A stretch of DNA of 64,000 nt from the NCBI GenBank assembly GCA_963787045.1, contig CAWBBR010000008.1, forward strand, positions 1 through 64,000. Reading direction: 5' to 3'. The notes beneath the pieces are model-generated. The model was not told the DNA's origin and ran no database searches. It saw only the letters and a program-made list of their open reading frames with translations. The position numbers were made by a program, and so were the translations under genes. The number at the start of each line of letters is the position of its first letter. Positions within the stretch are counted from its first letter, which is position 1. Positions 1 to 8,856 of this stretch are shown here, piece by piece. Origin of the DNA: DATJGR01 sp963787045 (GTDB lineage: Bacteria; Pseudomonadota; Gammaproteobacteria; Pseudomonadales; Azotimanducaceae).

Positions 1-164
1 ACGACCAGCCGCTGCGTCGCCCGCGTCAGCGTCTCGCCGCTGCGCAACAGCCCCGCGAACCAGGACGTGGCGCCGAGTTTGTCGCAACCGGCCACCACCG
101 CCGACGCGATGCCCGCCAACGACATCCGCAGAAAGCGCCGCCGACCGTTCGAGCGATCACTCAT
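1..164 (-). CDS. Tat-exported molybdopterin oxidoreductase (N-terminus only)
   Basis: Only the first 54 or so codons lie in the window; the gene runs off the left edge. The N-terminus has a twin-arginine motif (RRRFLRM) followed by a hydrophobic stretch and a lipobox-like VVAGC, so the product is probably Tat-exported and perhaps a lipoprotein. Its start codon overlaps the end of the upstream cytochrome b gene, which indicates translational coupling. A periplasmic molybdopterin (sulfite-oxidase-fold) enzyme paired with a b-type cytochrome is a common arrangement. The molybdopterin assignment therefore rests on the signal and the partner, not on catalytic residues, which are outside the window. 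Confidence 0.5.
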   Translation of the reverse strand, partial: MSDRSNGRRRFLRMSLAGIASAVVAGCDKLGATSWFAGLLRSGETLTRATQRLV

Positions 165-969
165 CCGCCGGCTCCGGATCGATGCGATATCGGCCGCTCA
201 CCATCGATCGGATGTTGTTCCACAACCCGGTGGTGATCACCAGAAACACGTGCAGCGCCGTGAACGCGACCAACGCGATCGCCGCGACGAAATGCAACGT
301 GCGCGCCGATTGCCGCCCTCCGAACACGTCGACCCAACCCGGCAGCAACGCGTTCAGCGATGGCGACATCGCGAATCCCATCAGGATGACCAGCGGCAAC
401 CACACGAAGATCACGCTCAGGTACGTCAGCTTCTGCAGCACGTTGTACCGCGTTGCGGCGTGTCCACGCGCGTGCCGGAAGCGGACGTGGTCTTTGATCG
501 ACTGCCAGATCGACCCGAGGTCGATCCGCGTCGGCGCCAGATCGCGCGACAGGTGTCTGCTCGCGATCGACCACGCTACATACGCGAGGCCGTTCACGAT
601 GAACACCCACATGAAGAAGAGGTGCCAGCGCCGCGCGACGGCCAGGGAGTAGTTGCTGGGAATCGTCAGCCAATGCGGAAACGCGTACGTCGCGGCGATG
701 CCCTGCGCGTTCGGCGCCACGCCGAACAAACCGGTGGTATCGAACGAATGGCCGAAGACCGTCGTGATGCCGCGCAGTCCACCGTCCCTGTCGCGATATG
801 CCTCCACGCTGAGCACCTCGGTGGCATCGCCGTACGACTGCGCGCCCCAGTTCAGCGTCGGATGCGCATTGAAGATCATCAGGCCGCTCATCAGCATGAT
901 CACGAACGCGATCACGTTGATCCAATGCATGATCCGCACGGGAAGTCGATGTCGGTAGTACAACGCCAT
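157..969 (-). CDS. Cytochrome b561 / formate dehydrogenase gamma-like b-type cytochrome
   Basis: This 270-residue integral membrane protein starts RHRLPVRIMHWINV, with a His at the head of the first membrane helix, as in di-heme cytochromes of the FdnI/thiosulfate-reductase cytochrome b family. Further His residues lie in RRWHLFFMWVF and in the last helices (TLHF, ALHVFLVI), consistent with bis-His heme ligation across four helices. A longer periplasmic loop separates helices 1 and 2. It probably passes electrons between quinones and the exported oxidoreductase whose gene overlaps its 3' end. The family call is firm; the direction of electron flow is inferred. Confidence 0.85.
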   Translation of the reverse strand: MALYYRHRLPVRIMHWINVIAFVIMLMSGLMIFNAHPTLNWGAQSYGDATEVLSVEAYRDRDGGLRGITTVFGHSFDTTGLFGVAPNAQGIAATYAFPHWLTIPSNYSLAVARRWHLFFMWVFIVNGLAYVAWSIASRHLSRDLAPTRIDLGSIWQSIKDHVRFRHARGHAATRYNVLQKLTYLSVIFVWLPLVILMGFAMSPSLNALLPGWVDVFGGRQSARTLHFVAAIALVAFTALHVFLVITTGLWNNIRSMVSGRYRIDPEPADE

Positions 970-1029
970 TCAGCGAGGTCCGACCAGGAGTCTGGATCGA
1001 CGTGATCGCTGGGCACCCTGCTCTCCACG

Positions 1030-2248
1030 TCAAAAGTTGTCCGGACAATGCGGCGCGTGACGCGTCGCGAAGATCCGCGTCGCCAGCTCCAGCGCGGCAT
1101 CGTCGCCGTCGAGCATTCCCCACAGCGCCAACTGCCGCGGCGTTCGATAGCCGCTGTACAAACTGGCAAGCGCTTTCACCGACAACGCGATGTCGGCTTT
1201 CCCTCGCGACGGCGTCACGGTCGCGCCGTCCGTCGAGCACTCCAGCCGAATGCGACCGGCGTTCCACGGCGCGAGTTGGTCCTCGGCAACGTCGAGCGTA
1301 ATCGCCTCGTTCGTCTGGTAGCCGCGCTGCGCGAGCGCAACCGGTGCATCGATCACGCGCAACCAGATGCCGTCGCGCGGTTGCGCGTTGAGCAGGCGCG
1401 GCTCGACGAACAGTTCCGGCGCCGGATCGTCGACCGGCGCGCGCATCCACGTGATCCTGCCGACCAGATCATGCCGCGCCAGCCACGTCCACAAACTGCG
1501 GTAAGCATCAACGTTGAGCCATATCAGGTCTTTCACGAGCAGCTCCTGGCCGCGCGTCGGATGGCCGGTCTTGTCGCTGCGGACGTGATAGACGACGTAG
1601 CCGGTACGGCGCTCCGTCGGGCGCATACGCAACCGCGATGTGCGCGGGTCCGGTCGCGGTACTGCTGGACAGCACGTTGTTCATCCACAGCGGCTTGGCG
1701 CGATGCAGATAACACATGCGCTGCGCGACGAAGTCGATATAGACCTTTTTCAGAGTCTCGAAGCCGGCGTCGGGATCGATTCGCGCGATGCGCGCCGAAC
1801 CGCCGTCCCCGTCTGCAAAACCCACGTCTACCGTGTCGATTCGATACGTGACCAACGCGCTCGACAGCGCGTAGCCGTAACGTTGATAGATCGCCGCCTG
1901 CGAGGCCCACAACGACGCGACCGCCTGCCCGCGTTCGCGCATGTCGGCGAACGAACGGGTCGTGATCGCGCGCACCAACCCTTGCCGCCGATACTCCGGC
2001 AGCGTTCCAACCGCGCTGACGCCGCCCATCGCAACGGCGCGTCCATTGGCGCGCATGGTGAACGGCAGGCACGCGTAGCTGGCCGCCATGCGCGCGCCAT
2101 CGAAGGCGCACAGCGTCCACTCGGGGCGGTTGTTCCGCGACACGACGTTGTCCGGTCCGTCGCCGAACGCGCCGGCGTATACATACGCGCCGACGAGTCC
2201 GAACTGATCCATCTCGTCCGCGCGCGCGGGGCGCACCTCAATCGTCAT
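1030..2248 (-). CDS. GNAT N-acetyltransferase, Eis-like (frameshifted)
   Basis: The N-terminal half (start MTIEVRPARADEMDQ at 2248) has a GNAT fold with the acetyl-CoA loop in LPEYRRQGLVRAI. The C-terminal half resembles the sterol-carrier-like domain of Eis-type acetyltransferases (about 400 residues, the usual family length). The two halves are in different frames and join near position 1607, where reading on as TGYVVYHVRSD restores the family pattern. A one-base indel explains this, most likely a sequence error. The gene lies 10 bp downstream of a co-directional GST. Eis relatives acetylate amines, aminoglycosides or lysines; the substrate here is unknown. An upstream in-frame start at 2308 is less likely because MTIEV matches the normal GNAT N-terminus. 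Confidence 0.75.
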
Positions 2249-2258
2249 GTTGGCGTCT

Positions 2259-2889
2259 TCATTTCGAATTCGGCCGCGGGATGTCGCCCACTTTGGCCGG
2301 CACATCATAACCGCGCTGCACTGCGGGGCGGTCGGCGATCGCGAGATACCAGCGCAACACGTTCGGATAGGTGGCGAGATCGATCTGCTGCCATTCGTAG
2401 CGCGAGATCCACGGCCACGTCGCGATGTCGGCGATCGAATATTCGCCGGACAGGTACTCGTGCTCGCCGAGCCGCGTGTTCAGCACGCCGTATAGCCGCG
2501 CCGCCTCGAGCTTGAATCGCTCTTCCGCATACGGCGCTTTGCCGGGATTGAAGCGCAGGAAATGATGCGCCTGACCCGAGCATCGGGCCGACGCCGCCCA
2601 TCTGCAGCATCAACCACTGCAGCGTGTCCCAACGGTCGGTGCCCATCAGCCTGCCGTACTTGTCCGCGAGATAGAGCAGGATCGCGCCCGACTCCATCAT
2701 CGCGCGGCCGTTGTCGCGATCGACGATCGCGGGAATCTTGTTGTTCGGGCTGATCGCGAGAAACGCCGGATCGAACTGCTGGTTCTTGCCGATGTCGACC
2801 GCGTGCACCGCGTATTCGACGCCGAGTTCCTCGAGCGCGATCGAGACCTTGCGGCCGTTCGGCGTGGACCAGGTGTACAGATCGATCAC
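2259..2889 (-). CDS. Glutathione S-transferase, nu-class/YfcG-like (frameshifted)
   Basis: The N-terminus MIDLYTWSTPNGRKV is a thioredoxin-fold GST domain with the TPNGRKV active-site segment of the Nu/YfcG group (disulfide-bond reductase activity in E. coli YfcG), followed by NKIPAIVD and the MMESGAILLYLADKYG helix. The C-terminal helical domain (EHEYLSGEYSIADIATWPW) is in another frame. One extra base near 2575 accounts for the break: removing it gives a continuous GQAHHFLRFNPGKAPYAEER-type segment. The start codon overlaps the stop of the upstream MFS gene (ATGA), so the two are co-translated. Family assignment is firm; the indel is probably a sequence error. Confidence 0.8.
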
Positions 2890-4262
2890 GACGCGCCGCC
2901 TTCCGCCAACCGGATGCCTTTCGCCGCAATCGAATCGCGCAGCTCTTCCTGCCGCGCTCTGTTCAGCGGGAAATTCCAGATCAGCGCCGTCGAGATGAAC
3001 ATCAACACCACCGGGATGCCGCAGAACGCGTACTGCAGTGCTTTCAGCCCCGCCGGATCGTTATGGTGCTGCGGATCGAAGCCGAAGAACTGCACCAGCG
3101 GCAACGCGATGCCGGACGCGAGGGCGATCGCCATCTTGTCGCCCATCGCCCACAACGCCATGAACAGCGCGCCGCGCTGCTGGTCGGTCTCTACCGTGTC
3201 GTGATCGATCACGTCCGCCGCCATCGACGGCGCCAGAATCGCGCTCGCGGGCGCGAGCACGCCGGTGAAGAAATTCAGAATGATGTAGTAGCTGAACTGG
3301 CCCGGCTCGAAGAACAGCACCAGGCTGAAGATGCCGATACCCGCCAGCGACGCAACCGCGAGCAACCGGTGTTTGCTGAAGTGCGGCGCGATACGCACGA
3401 AGATCGGCGTGCCGATCACCTGCCCCGCGAAATACGTCAGCAGAATCAGCGGCCACTGCGTCGCGTCGGCCAGCAGGTAATACGTGACGAAGAACACGAA
3501 CAGCGTGTTGATGCAGTTCCAGCCGACCGCGCCGATCACGTTCGACGCCAGCAACCGCACGAAGGGGCGGTTCTTCGCAACCAGCGTCAGCGCCTTGCGA
3601 ATCTCCAGCGGATGCGCGTGCACGAACTTCGCCTGCGGCACGGTGATGAGCATCCACACGACGCTGACGACCAGCACGACGACGGTCGCCCACGCAATGA
3701 TGCGCAGCATCGGCTGCATGCTGCCGGGCGAGTCGGTCTGCGCCCAGCCGACGCCGGCATCCGCGAGCCATGCGAGCCCGAGCGGCAGCAATACCGTCAA
3801 CAGCAAGCCGATGTTCGACGCCCACGTACGCGCGCCGGTGATGCGCGAGCGCTCGTTGTAGTCCTCCGAGATCTCCGCAGCCCACGCCGATACGGGAATG
3901 TTGATCAGCGTCCAGCCGAGGTACAGCACCGCGACCGAGCAGAACAGATACAACGCGTTCGGCTCCGCGAACGGATCGAAGACCGCGACGGTCGACACCG
4001 CCATCACCGGCAGGCCGATGCCGATCCACAACCCGCGCCTGCCCCATTTCGCTGGCGTGCGATCCGACCACGCACCGATGAACGGATCGATCAGCACGTC
4101 GGTGAGACGCGTCAGCATCAGCACGATGCCGATGGTGGAAAGACCGATGCCGAGTTCGCCGCCGTAATACGGTGTGAGATACAACGCCAGCGGAAGCCCG
4201 CCCATGGCGAGCGGCATGCTCAGGAAGCCGAACGCAAACAGTTCGCGTGTCTTTAGCCGCAC
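2886..4262 (-). CDS. MFS transporter, glycoside-pentoside-hexuronide (MelB-like) family
   Basis: This 458-residue, roughly 12-helix protein has the GPH-family signature TRLTDVLIDPFIGAWSDRT between helices 2 and 3, followed by KWGRRGLW. Family members import sugars or glycosides with H+ or Na+. The reading frame stays open further upstream, but a GTG at 4262 behind a GGGG tract gives the normal family N-terminus (VRLKTRELFAFGFLSMP). The gene diverges from an aminotransferase 60 bp away and overlaps the downstream GST. The substrate cannot be read from sequence. Confidence 0.8.
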   Translation of the reverse strand: MRLKTRELFAFGFLSMPLAMGGLPLALYLTPYYGGELGIGLSTIGIVLMLTRLTDVLIDPFIGAWSDRTPAKWGRRGLWIGIGLPVMAVSTVAVFDPFAEPNALYLFCSVAVLYLGWTLINIPVSAWAAEISEDYNERSRITGARTWASNIGLLLTVLLPLGLAWLADAGVGWAQTDSPGSMQPMLRIIAWATVVVLVVSVVWMLITVPQAKFVHAHPLEIRKALTLVAKNRPFVRLLASNVIGAVGWNCINTLFVFFVTYYLLADATQWPLILLTYFAGQVIGTPIFVRIAPHFSKHRLLAVASLAGIGIFSLVLFFEPGQFSYYIILNFFTGVLAPASAILAPSMAADVIDHDTVETDQQRGALFMALWAMGDKMAIALASGIALPLVQFFGFDPQHHNDPAGLKALQYAFCGIPVVLMFISTALIWNFPLNRARQEELRDSIAAKGIRLAEGGAS

Positions 4263-4322
4263 TGCACCCCCGCTACCGATACGACCGTCGATCCGATATG
4301 TTCCCCCGGCAGGGGACAGCCA

Positions 4323-5471
4323 ATGATCTACGACTTCGCGGTGGGGCGCACCAATCCCGCCACCTTTCCGCTCGATGCGTTTCAGCGCGCCGCCAAGCGT
4401 GCAATCGCGCGCGACTACCCGCACTACACGAACTATCCGGGCGAACTCGGCCACGAAGGTTTGCGCAACCTCATGGCCAAGCGCGAGTCGGAACGCGAAG
4501 GCGTGCCCGTGGCGGCAGATCGCATCTCGTTGACGAACGGCTCGATGCAGGCGGTGACGCTGGTCGCGGAGGCGTTGATCGAACATCACGACGACGTCGT
4601 CATTACCGAAGAGTTCACGTACCCCGGCACGATTTCGACGTATCGCGATCTGGGCATTCGGATGGTCGGATTGCCGGTCGATGCAGACGGCATGCGGCCC
4701 GACGCGCTGGCACGCGCGCTCGAAGATCTCGCGCGCAAAGGCACGCCGCCGCGCTTCATCTATACCGAAGCGACGTACCAGAATCCCACCGGCACCACCA
4801 TTCCGCGTGCGCGGCGACTCGAGATACTGGCGCTGGCGAAACGCTTCGGGGTGATCCTCGTGGAAGACAACTGCTACGGCGACGTGAACTACGAGCGATC
4901 GAAGCCGCCCGCGTTCTATGCGCTCGACGACTACGAACAGCAGATCTACATCTGCTCGCTGTCGAAAATCCTCGCACCCGGCGTGCGGCTCGGCTACTTC
5001 ATGGCGCCGCCGAAACTATTCCGGCGGGTGCTGAATCGGCGCCACGACGCCGGCAGCAACACGCTCGCGGCGTCGATCGTCGCCGAGTATCTGAGCAGCG
5101 GCGTTTGGGAGCATTGCGAAATGCAGAACGCGACGTTCAAGCAAAAGCGCGATCTGCTGTGTCAGACGCTGGCAACGCACGTTGCGGACAGCTGCCGCTG
5201 GTCCGAACCGGACGGCGGCTTGTTCCTGTGGCTGCGGCTGCCCGACGACGTCGACCGCGACAAGCTGCAGTCGTTAGCGGATCAGCGCGGTTTCCGCTAC
5301 GCGCGCGGCCGCGCGTTCCAGGTCGACAACGAAGACGTTCCTTTCATTCGGCTCGCGTTCGGCCACGTGCCTGACGAGATGATCGTCGACGGTATTCCGG
5401 TGCTCGCCGAGTGCATTCGCGAAGCGCGCACCTCGAACGAGCACGGCCGACCGGCGTCGTTGTTTCGCTGA
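4323..5471 (+). CDS. PLP-dependent aminotransferase class I/II
   Basis: This 382-residue fold-type I aminotransferase has no GntR/MocR DNA-binding domain. Visible features are an N-terminal substrate-binding segment (YPHYTNYPGELGHEGLR), the cofactor-contact region EATYQNPTG, a VEDNCYGDV stretch carrying the PLP-contacting Asp, and the Schiff-base lysine in SLSKILAPGVRLGY. It resembles LysN/2-aminoadipate or aromatic aminotransferases. A strong Shine-Dalgarno (AGGGGA, 7 nt spacing) supports the ATG. It faces away from the MFS/GST/GNAT/cytochrome group, with a 60-bp shared promoter region. The amino-acid substrate is unknown. Confidence 0.85.
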   Translation: MIYDFAVGRTNPATFPLDAFQRAAKRAIARDYPHYTNYPGELGHEGLRNLMAKRESEREGVPVAADRISLTNGSMQAVTLVAEALIEHHDDVVITEEFTYPGTISTYRDLGIRMVGLPVDADGMRPDALARALEDLARKGTPPRFIYTEATYQNPTGTTIPRARRLEILALAKRFGVILVEDNCYGDVNYERSKPPAFYALDDYEQQIYICSLSKILAPGVRLGYFMAPPKLFRRVLNRRHDAGSNTLAASIVAEYLSSGVWEHCEMQNATFKQKRDLLCQTLATHVADSCRWSEPDGGLFLWLRLPDDVDRDKLQSLADQRGFRYARGRAFQVDNEDVPFIRLAFGHVPDEMIVDGIPVLAECIREARTSNEHGRPASLFR

Positions 5472-5830
5472 GCATCCGGACCTAGACGTTCCGCACCGTC
5501 GTTCGCACGCTCCGCTGCACCGCGCACGACTTCGAGGATTACGTCGAAGTCGTCGGGCTGGACCGTTCCGTCCGCCACTTTGTTCGGCTGCCGTTTGCCG
5601 CAGCGCTCGCAGCGGTGAACGATCTGCCATCCCTTGCGCTTGCTGACGAGCTCGATCGGCCGCATCAGGCCGCGACACCCGGACAGCCGATCGCCCGGTC
5701 GAGCGTCATCGACATGCACTGACCACAAACAGAATGGACAATGGTTTCGATAGCTACCGTTGGTGAGCGGTGAAACACTCGCGCCGCAGTGCGCGCAGGT
5801 GAATCCCGCGTTCTCGTCTGCGCGTGCCAC
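5297..5830 (-). CDS. RNHCP domain zinc-binding protein
   Basis: Residues 9-95 carry the RNHCP signature: FTCAHCGASV, then SYRNHCPFCLWSVHVD, C-R-G, and HRCERCGKRQ, i.e. paired CxxC knuckles around the name-giving RNHCP. The family's function is unknown; zinc or nucleic-acid binding is presumed. GTG at 5830 (VARADENAGF) follows a GGAG and gives the usual short N-terminus; a TTG at 5848 is possible. The frame continues 175 nt antisense into the 3' end of the aminotransferase gene, giving an unusually long C-terminal tail after DVILEVV. That tail may be an artefact of a frame error, because another frame has a stop at 5482-5484. Confidence 0.7.
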   Translation of the reverse strand: MARADENAGFTCAHCGASVSPLTNGSYRNHCPFCLWSVHVDDARPGDRLSGCRGLMRPIELVSKRKGWQIVHRCERCGKRQPNKVADGTVQPDDFDVILEVVRGAAERANDGAERLGPDAQRNNDAGRPCSFEVRASRMHSASTGIPSTIISSGTWPNASRMKGTSSLSTWNARPRA

Positions 5831-5944
5831 GTTCCCGTCTCCGACCAAGCAAAAGTTGCGTTGGCGGGAGTCGGGTTCGGTTTGCTCTTGCCTCCCTCAT
5901 CGAGAAGATCAGGAGGTTCCAGGCTTACGCAGAGAGAGGTCGAT

Positions 5945-6108
5945 TCACCGGTCCTCTTTAGAAGGCCCGATTACTTTCGCTTCCAGCTTCATCGGAGCGT
6001 ATTGCATCTCCGAATCCGGACCTCTACCGGTTTTGAATCTTGTACCGGTCACTGTAAAGCGGGATCACCCACGTTCCAGCGATAGACGTCACCTGCGTTC
6101 ACTGGCAT
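5945..6108 (-). CDS. Small unknown basic protein, ~54 residues (one apparent 1-base deletion)
   Basis: An ATG at 6108 sits behind an excellent Shine-Dalgarno (GGGGAGGA, about 6 nt away). It opens MPVNAGDVYRWNVGDP and then hits a stop, but adding one C to the CCC at 6060-6062 continues the frame as RFTVTGTRFKTGRG...KLEAKVIGPSKEDR to a stop at 5945. The restored product is 54 residues, Lys/Arg-rich at the end, with no signal peptide or cysteines. I do not recognise the family. It sits between an MFS transporter (134 bp upstream) and the RNHCP gene (about 115 bp downstream), both on the same strand. The ribosome binding site and the clean frame after one base support a real gene; the missing C looks like a sequencing error. 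Confidence 0.45.
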
Positions 6109-6241
6109 CGGCGTCCTCCCCGCTAGGGAATGCGGCGCGCTGCCGGTTCGAATCGTGCGATAGAAATACCCATGGCGTTTTCGAGGCGGGCAAGTATACG
6201 ACTCGAAAAGCGTGTGGCCACAGCGTGCGACGAAGAATCCG

Positions 6242-7486
6242 TTAGACGGGGACGGGAGCGGCCAGCGAGACGATCCGCGGCCGCAGCAACGGCACCACCG
6301 CAAACAGCCCGAGCACGCAACCGACCCAGACCGCGACCGTCACCGACGTCGCTTTCGCCAGGAGGCCGGCGACCAATGCGCCGAGCGGTAACAGGATGCC
6401 GGTCATCACCTCCAGAAGTCCGTTGGCGCGCGCCATCACGTCCAGCGGCAGCACGGTCTGGCGATAGCTGTTCGCGAGGATCAAAAAGGCCACGATCGCA
6501 CCGTCGCTGAAGAGCTGGCTGGCCGACAGCCACGCCACGGCGAACTGCGGTGCGATCGACGCGAAAGCGACAAACAGGTTCGCGAACTTGCCGATCAGGA
6601 ACGTGACGATCATCGCGCGACCGAATCCGAGCCGACGCGATACGGCCGATGCGACGAATGCACCGGCGAGCGCACCGAGGCCGCCGAGGCTGATCACGAT
6701 GCCCATCGTCGCCACGTCGATCGACAGCGTGCGCAATCCGTACAGCATGTACAGCGCCATGAAGAACCCGTTGGCGAAGTCGTCGATCGCGAACGCCCGG
6801 AACGTAGCGCCGACGATCGGGTGGCCGAAGCCTGCGCGTGCGCCGATGCGCAGATCTTCGATCAGCGACGGTCGCACCGCCGGCTCGGGCTGCACCACCT
6901 CGTTCGTGCGGATGCGCGCGAGCAGTATCGCGGAGACCACATACGACAGTGCATCGATCACCATCGTGATCGGCGCGGTCAGCCATTGAATCAATACGCC
7001 CGCGAGCCCGGGACCGCCGATTTCGGCCACCGAGTCCGTCACTTGCAGTTTCGAATTGCCTTCGACCAGATGGTCGCGCCCGATCAGTACCGGCAGATAG
7101 GCATTGTCGGCCAGGTGAAACAGCGTCGAGAACCCTCCGACCAACGCCGCCACCACGTACAACTGCACGATGCCGAGATGGGCGGACCACGCGGCGATCG
7201 GAATGCTCAGCACCAGCAGCGCGCGCACGACGTCGGACCACACCAGCACGGGCCGCTTCGCATGGCGGTCGATGAAGCCGCCGGCAAACAGTCCGACGAG
7301 CACGCCGGGAATCACGGTGAGTACGCTCAAGGTCGCGATCTGCACCGGGTCGTCGGTAACGAGCAGAATGGCGATCACCGGCAACGCGGTGCGCGTGATG
7401 CGGCTGCCGAACGCGCTGACGGATTGCGCGGTCCACAGGTGCACGAAGTCGCGATGCCGCGCGAGCGGCCCCAACGAGAACGCCAT
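6242..7486 (-). CDS. MFS transporter (MFS_3/EntS-like exporter)
   Basis: This 414-residue protein has 12 predicted membrane helices and starts MAFSLGPLARHRDFVHLWTA, as in EntS/MFS_3-type drug or siderophore exporters. The family A-motif is present as GGFIDRHAKRPVL between helices 2 and 3. Its ATG overlaps the stop of the upstream serine hydrolase by one base, so it is the last gene of the long minus-strand cluster. The substrate is unknown; export of an intermediate or toxic compound of the cluster would fit. Confidence 0.8.
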   Translation of the reverse strand: MAFSLGPLARHRDFVHLWTAQSVSAFGSRITRTALPVIAILLVTDDPVQIATLSVLTVIPGVLVGLFAGGFIDRHAKRPVLVWSDVVRALLVLSIPIAAWSAHLGIVQLYVVAALVGGFSTLFHLADNAYLPVLIGRDHLVEGNSKLQVTDSVAEIGGPGLAGVLIQWLTAPITMVIDALSYVVSAILLARIRTNEVVQPEPAVRPSLIEDLRIGARAGFGHPIVGATFRAFAIDDFANGFFMALYMLYGLRTLSIDVATMGIVISLGGLGALAGAFVASAVSRRLGFGRAMIVTFLIGKFANLFVAFASIAPQFAVAWLSASQLFSDGAIVAFLILANSYRQTVLPLDVMARANGLLEVMTGILLPLGALVAGLLAKATSVTVAVWVGCVLGLFAVVPLLRPRIVSLAAPVPV

Positions 7487-8853
7487 CAGACGGACTGCTG
7501 CTGTTTGCGGGCGATGCGGCCGTCCCAGCGCAGCCACTCGATACGGCCGGCGACATCGCGCAGGAACTCGACGCGCTCGCCTTTGCGCGGACCATCGAGC
7601 ACCGCGGCCGCATCGACGCCGGTGAACGACAGCGTCGCCGGCGGCAACGGAATCGGTCGCATGTCGGGGTCGACGACGAAGCGCGGCGGCGGCGTGCCGA
7701 CTAGCCGCAACTGTTTGCCGTGCGCGGTCACCTGCAGATGCTCGAGCGTTGCGTGATACGCGCCCTCGTACTCGGCCATGTCGGGCGAGAGTCCTTGCGC
7801 CTCGCGCGGCTCGGGTTTCCCGAAACCGAGGAACAGTCGTTGTGCCCTGTCGGCGATCGTTTGTCTCGTTTCGCGACCGGCGTCCGCGTTGGTCAGCACC
7901 GATACCGCAAAGCCCTTCGACGGAATCATTTCGAACGACGACAGTTGGCCGTTGGTGGCGCCGCCGTGTTTGACGAGCCGATGTCCGTCGCCCGCGTGAT
8001 CGAGCATCCACGCGATGCCGATCGATTCGCACATGCTGCCGGCGGGACGCTGCGCGCGCTGCATTTCCGCCACGCTTGCCCGGCTCAATACGGATTGCGC
8101 GTCGATCGCGCCGACGTGCAACGCGGCGTATCGCATCTGATCGATGACGGTCGAAATCACGCCGCCTCCGCCCGCGCCACTGCGCCACATGTGCCAGCGG
8201 CGAGCGATTTTCGGGCCGCCCTGCGTGACGATGTGCCCCGTCGCGACGCGATAGGTCATGCACTCTTCGGGAAAATAGAACGACATGCCCATGCCGAGCG
8301 GCGCGAACAGTTGTTCGCGGATGACTTCCTCGAACGGTTTGCCTCGAATCGTTTCGACGATGTGGGCCAGCACGTAGAACGCCGCATTGCTGTACGAAAA
8401 GACCGAACCCGCCGGCACGAGCTGCGGCGAGTTGGCCATCTTCGCAACGATGCGCGCGATCGCGTCTTCACCGCGTCCAGTATCCCTGAAGTAGTCGCCA
8501 ACATATCCGGTATGGTGCGTCACGAGGTCGCGCACCGTCAGCCGGGCGGCGTCTTCTTCGGACTGCAGGCGAAAACGCGGCAGATACGCGCGCACTTTCG
8601 CGTCGAGATCGACGCGTTGCTCTTCGACGAGCTGCATCAGCGCGGTAGCGGTGACCGTTTTCGACGTGGAGCCGATCTGGAACAGCGTCGTCGCGGTGAC
8701 CGGCAACGGATGCTCGACGTTGGTGATTCCCACGCCGCCGGCGAAGATCGCACCGTCGTGCAGAACGCCGACCGACGCACCGGGAACCTGCAGCCGCGCG
8801 ATCTCATCGCGCGCGAACGCGAGCAGATCGTCTGGCAGCGGACGAACGTCCAC
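7486..8853 (-). CDS. Beta-lactamase-fold serine hydrolase (class C/EstB family)
   Basis: This 455-residue protein has the class C penicillin-binding/beta-lactamase fold. The nucleophile motif SxxK is S62-T-S-K65, the second motif is YSN (FSYSNAAF) and the third is HGG (KHGGATNG). A further C-terminal domain of about 100 residues (from about residue 350) is typical of esterase/peptidase members rather than true AmpC enzymes. No signal peptide is seen, so it is probably cytoplasmic and more likely an esterase, amidase or D-peptidase than a resistance enzyme. It lies between the D-aminoacylase-type gene (3 bp away) and the MFS gene (1-base overlap). Confidence 0.82.
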   Translation of the reverse strand: MDVRPLPDDLLAFARDEIARLQVPGASVGVLHDGAIFAGGVGITNVEHPLPVTATTLFQIGSTSKTVTATALMQLVEEQRVDLDAKVRAYLPRFRLQSEEDAARLTVRDLVTHHTGYVGDYFRDTGRGEDAIARIVAKMANSPQLVPAGSVFSYSNAAFYVLAHIVETIRGKPFEEVIREQLFAPLGMGMSFYFPEECMTYRVATGHIVTQGGPKIARRWHMWRSGAGGGGVISTVIDQMRYAALHVGAIDAQSVLSRASVAEMQRAQRPAGSMCESIGIAWMLDHAGDGHRLVKHGGATNGQLSSFEMIPSKGFAVSVLTNADAGRETRQTIADRAQRLFLGFGKPEPREAQGLSPDMAEYEGAYHATLEHLQVTAHGKQLRLVGTPPPRFVVDPDMRPIPLPPATLSFTGVDAAAVLDGPRKGERVEFLRDVAGRIEWLRWDGRIARKQQQSV

Positions 8854-8856
8854 GCG

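Noticed and set aside
6093..6165. Possible tRNA because of a GGTTCGAATC sequence at 6145-6154
   Set aside because: The T-stem has two mismatches of five and no 7-bp acceptor stem or anticodon arm can be formed at the right distances.
7486..8853. A true antibiotic-resistance beta-lactamase
   Set aside because: There is no signal peptide, it has an extra C-terminal domain, and it sits in a catabolic cluster; esterase/peptidase members of the fold fit better.
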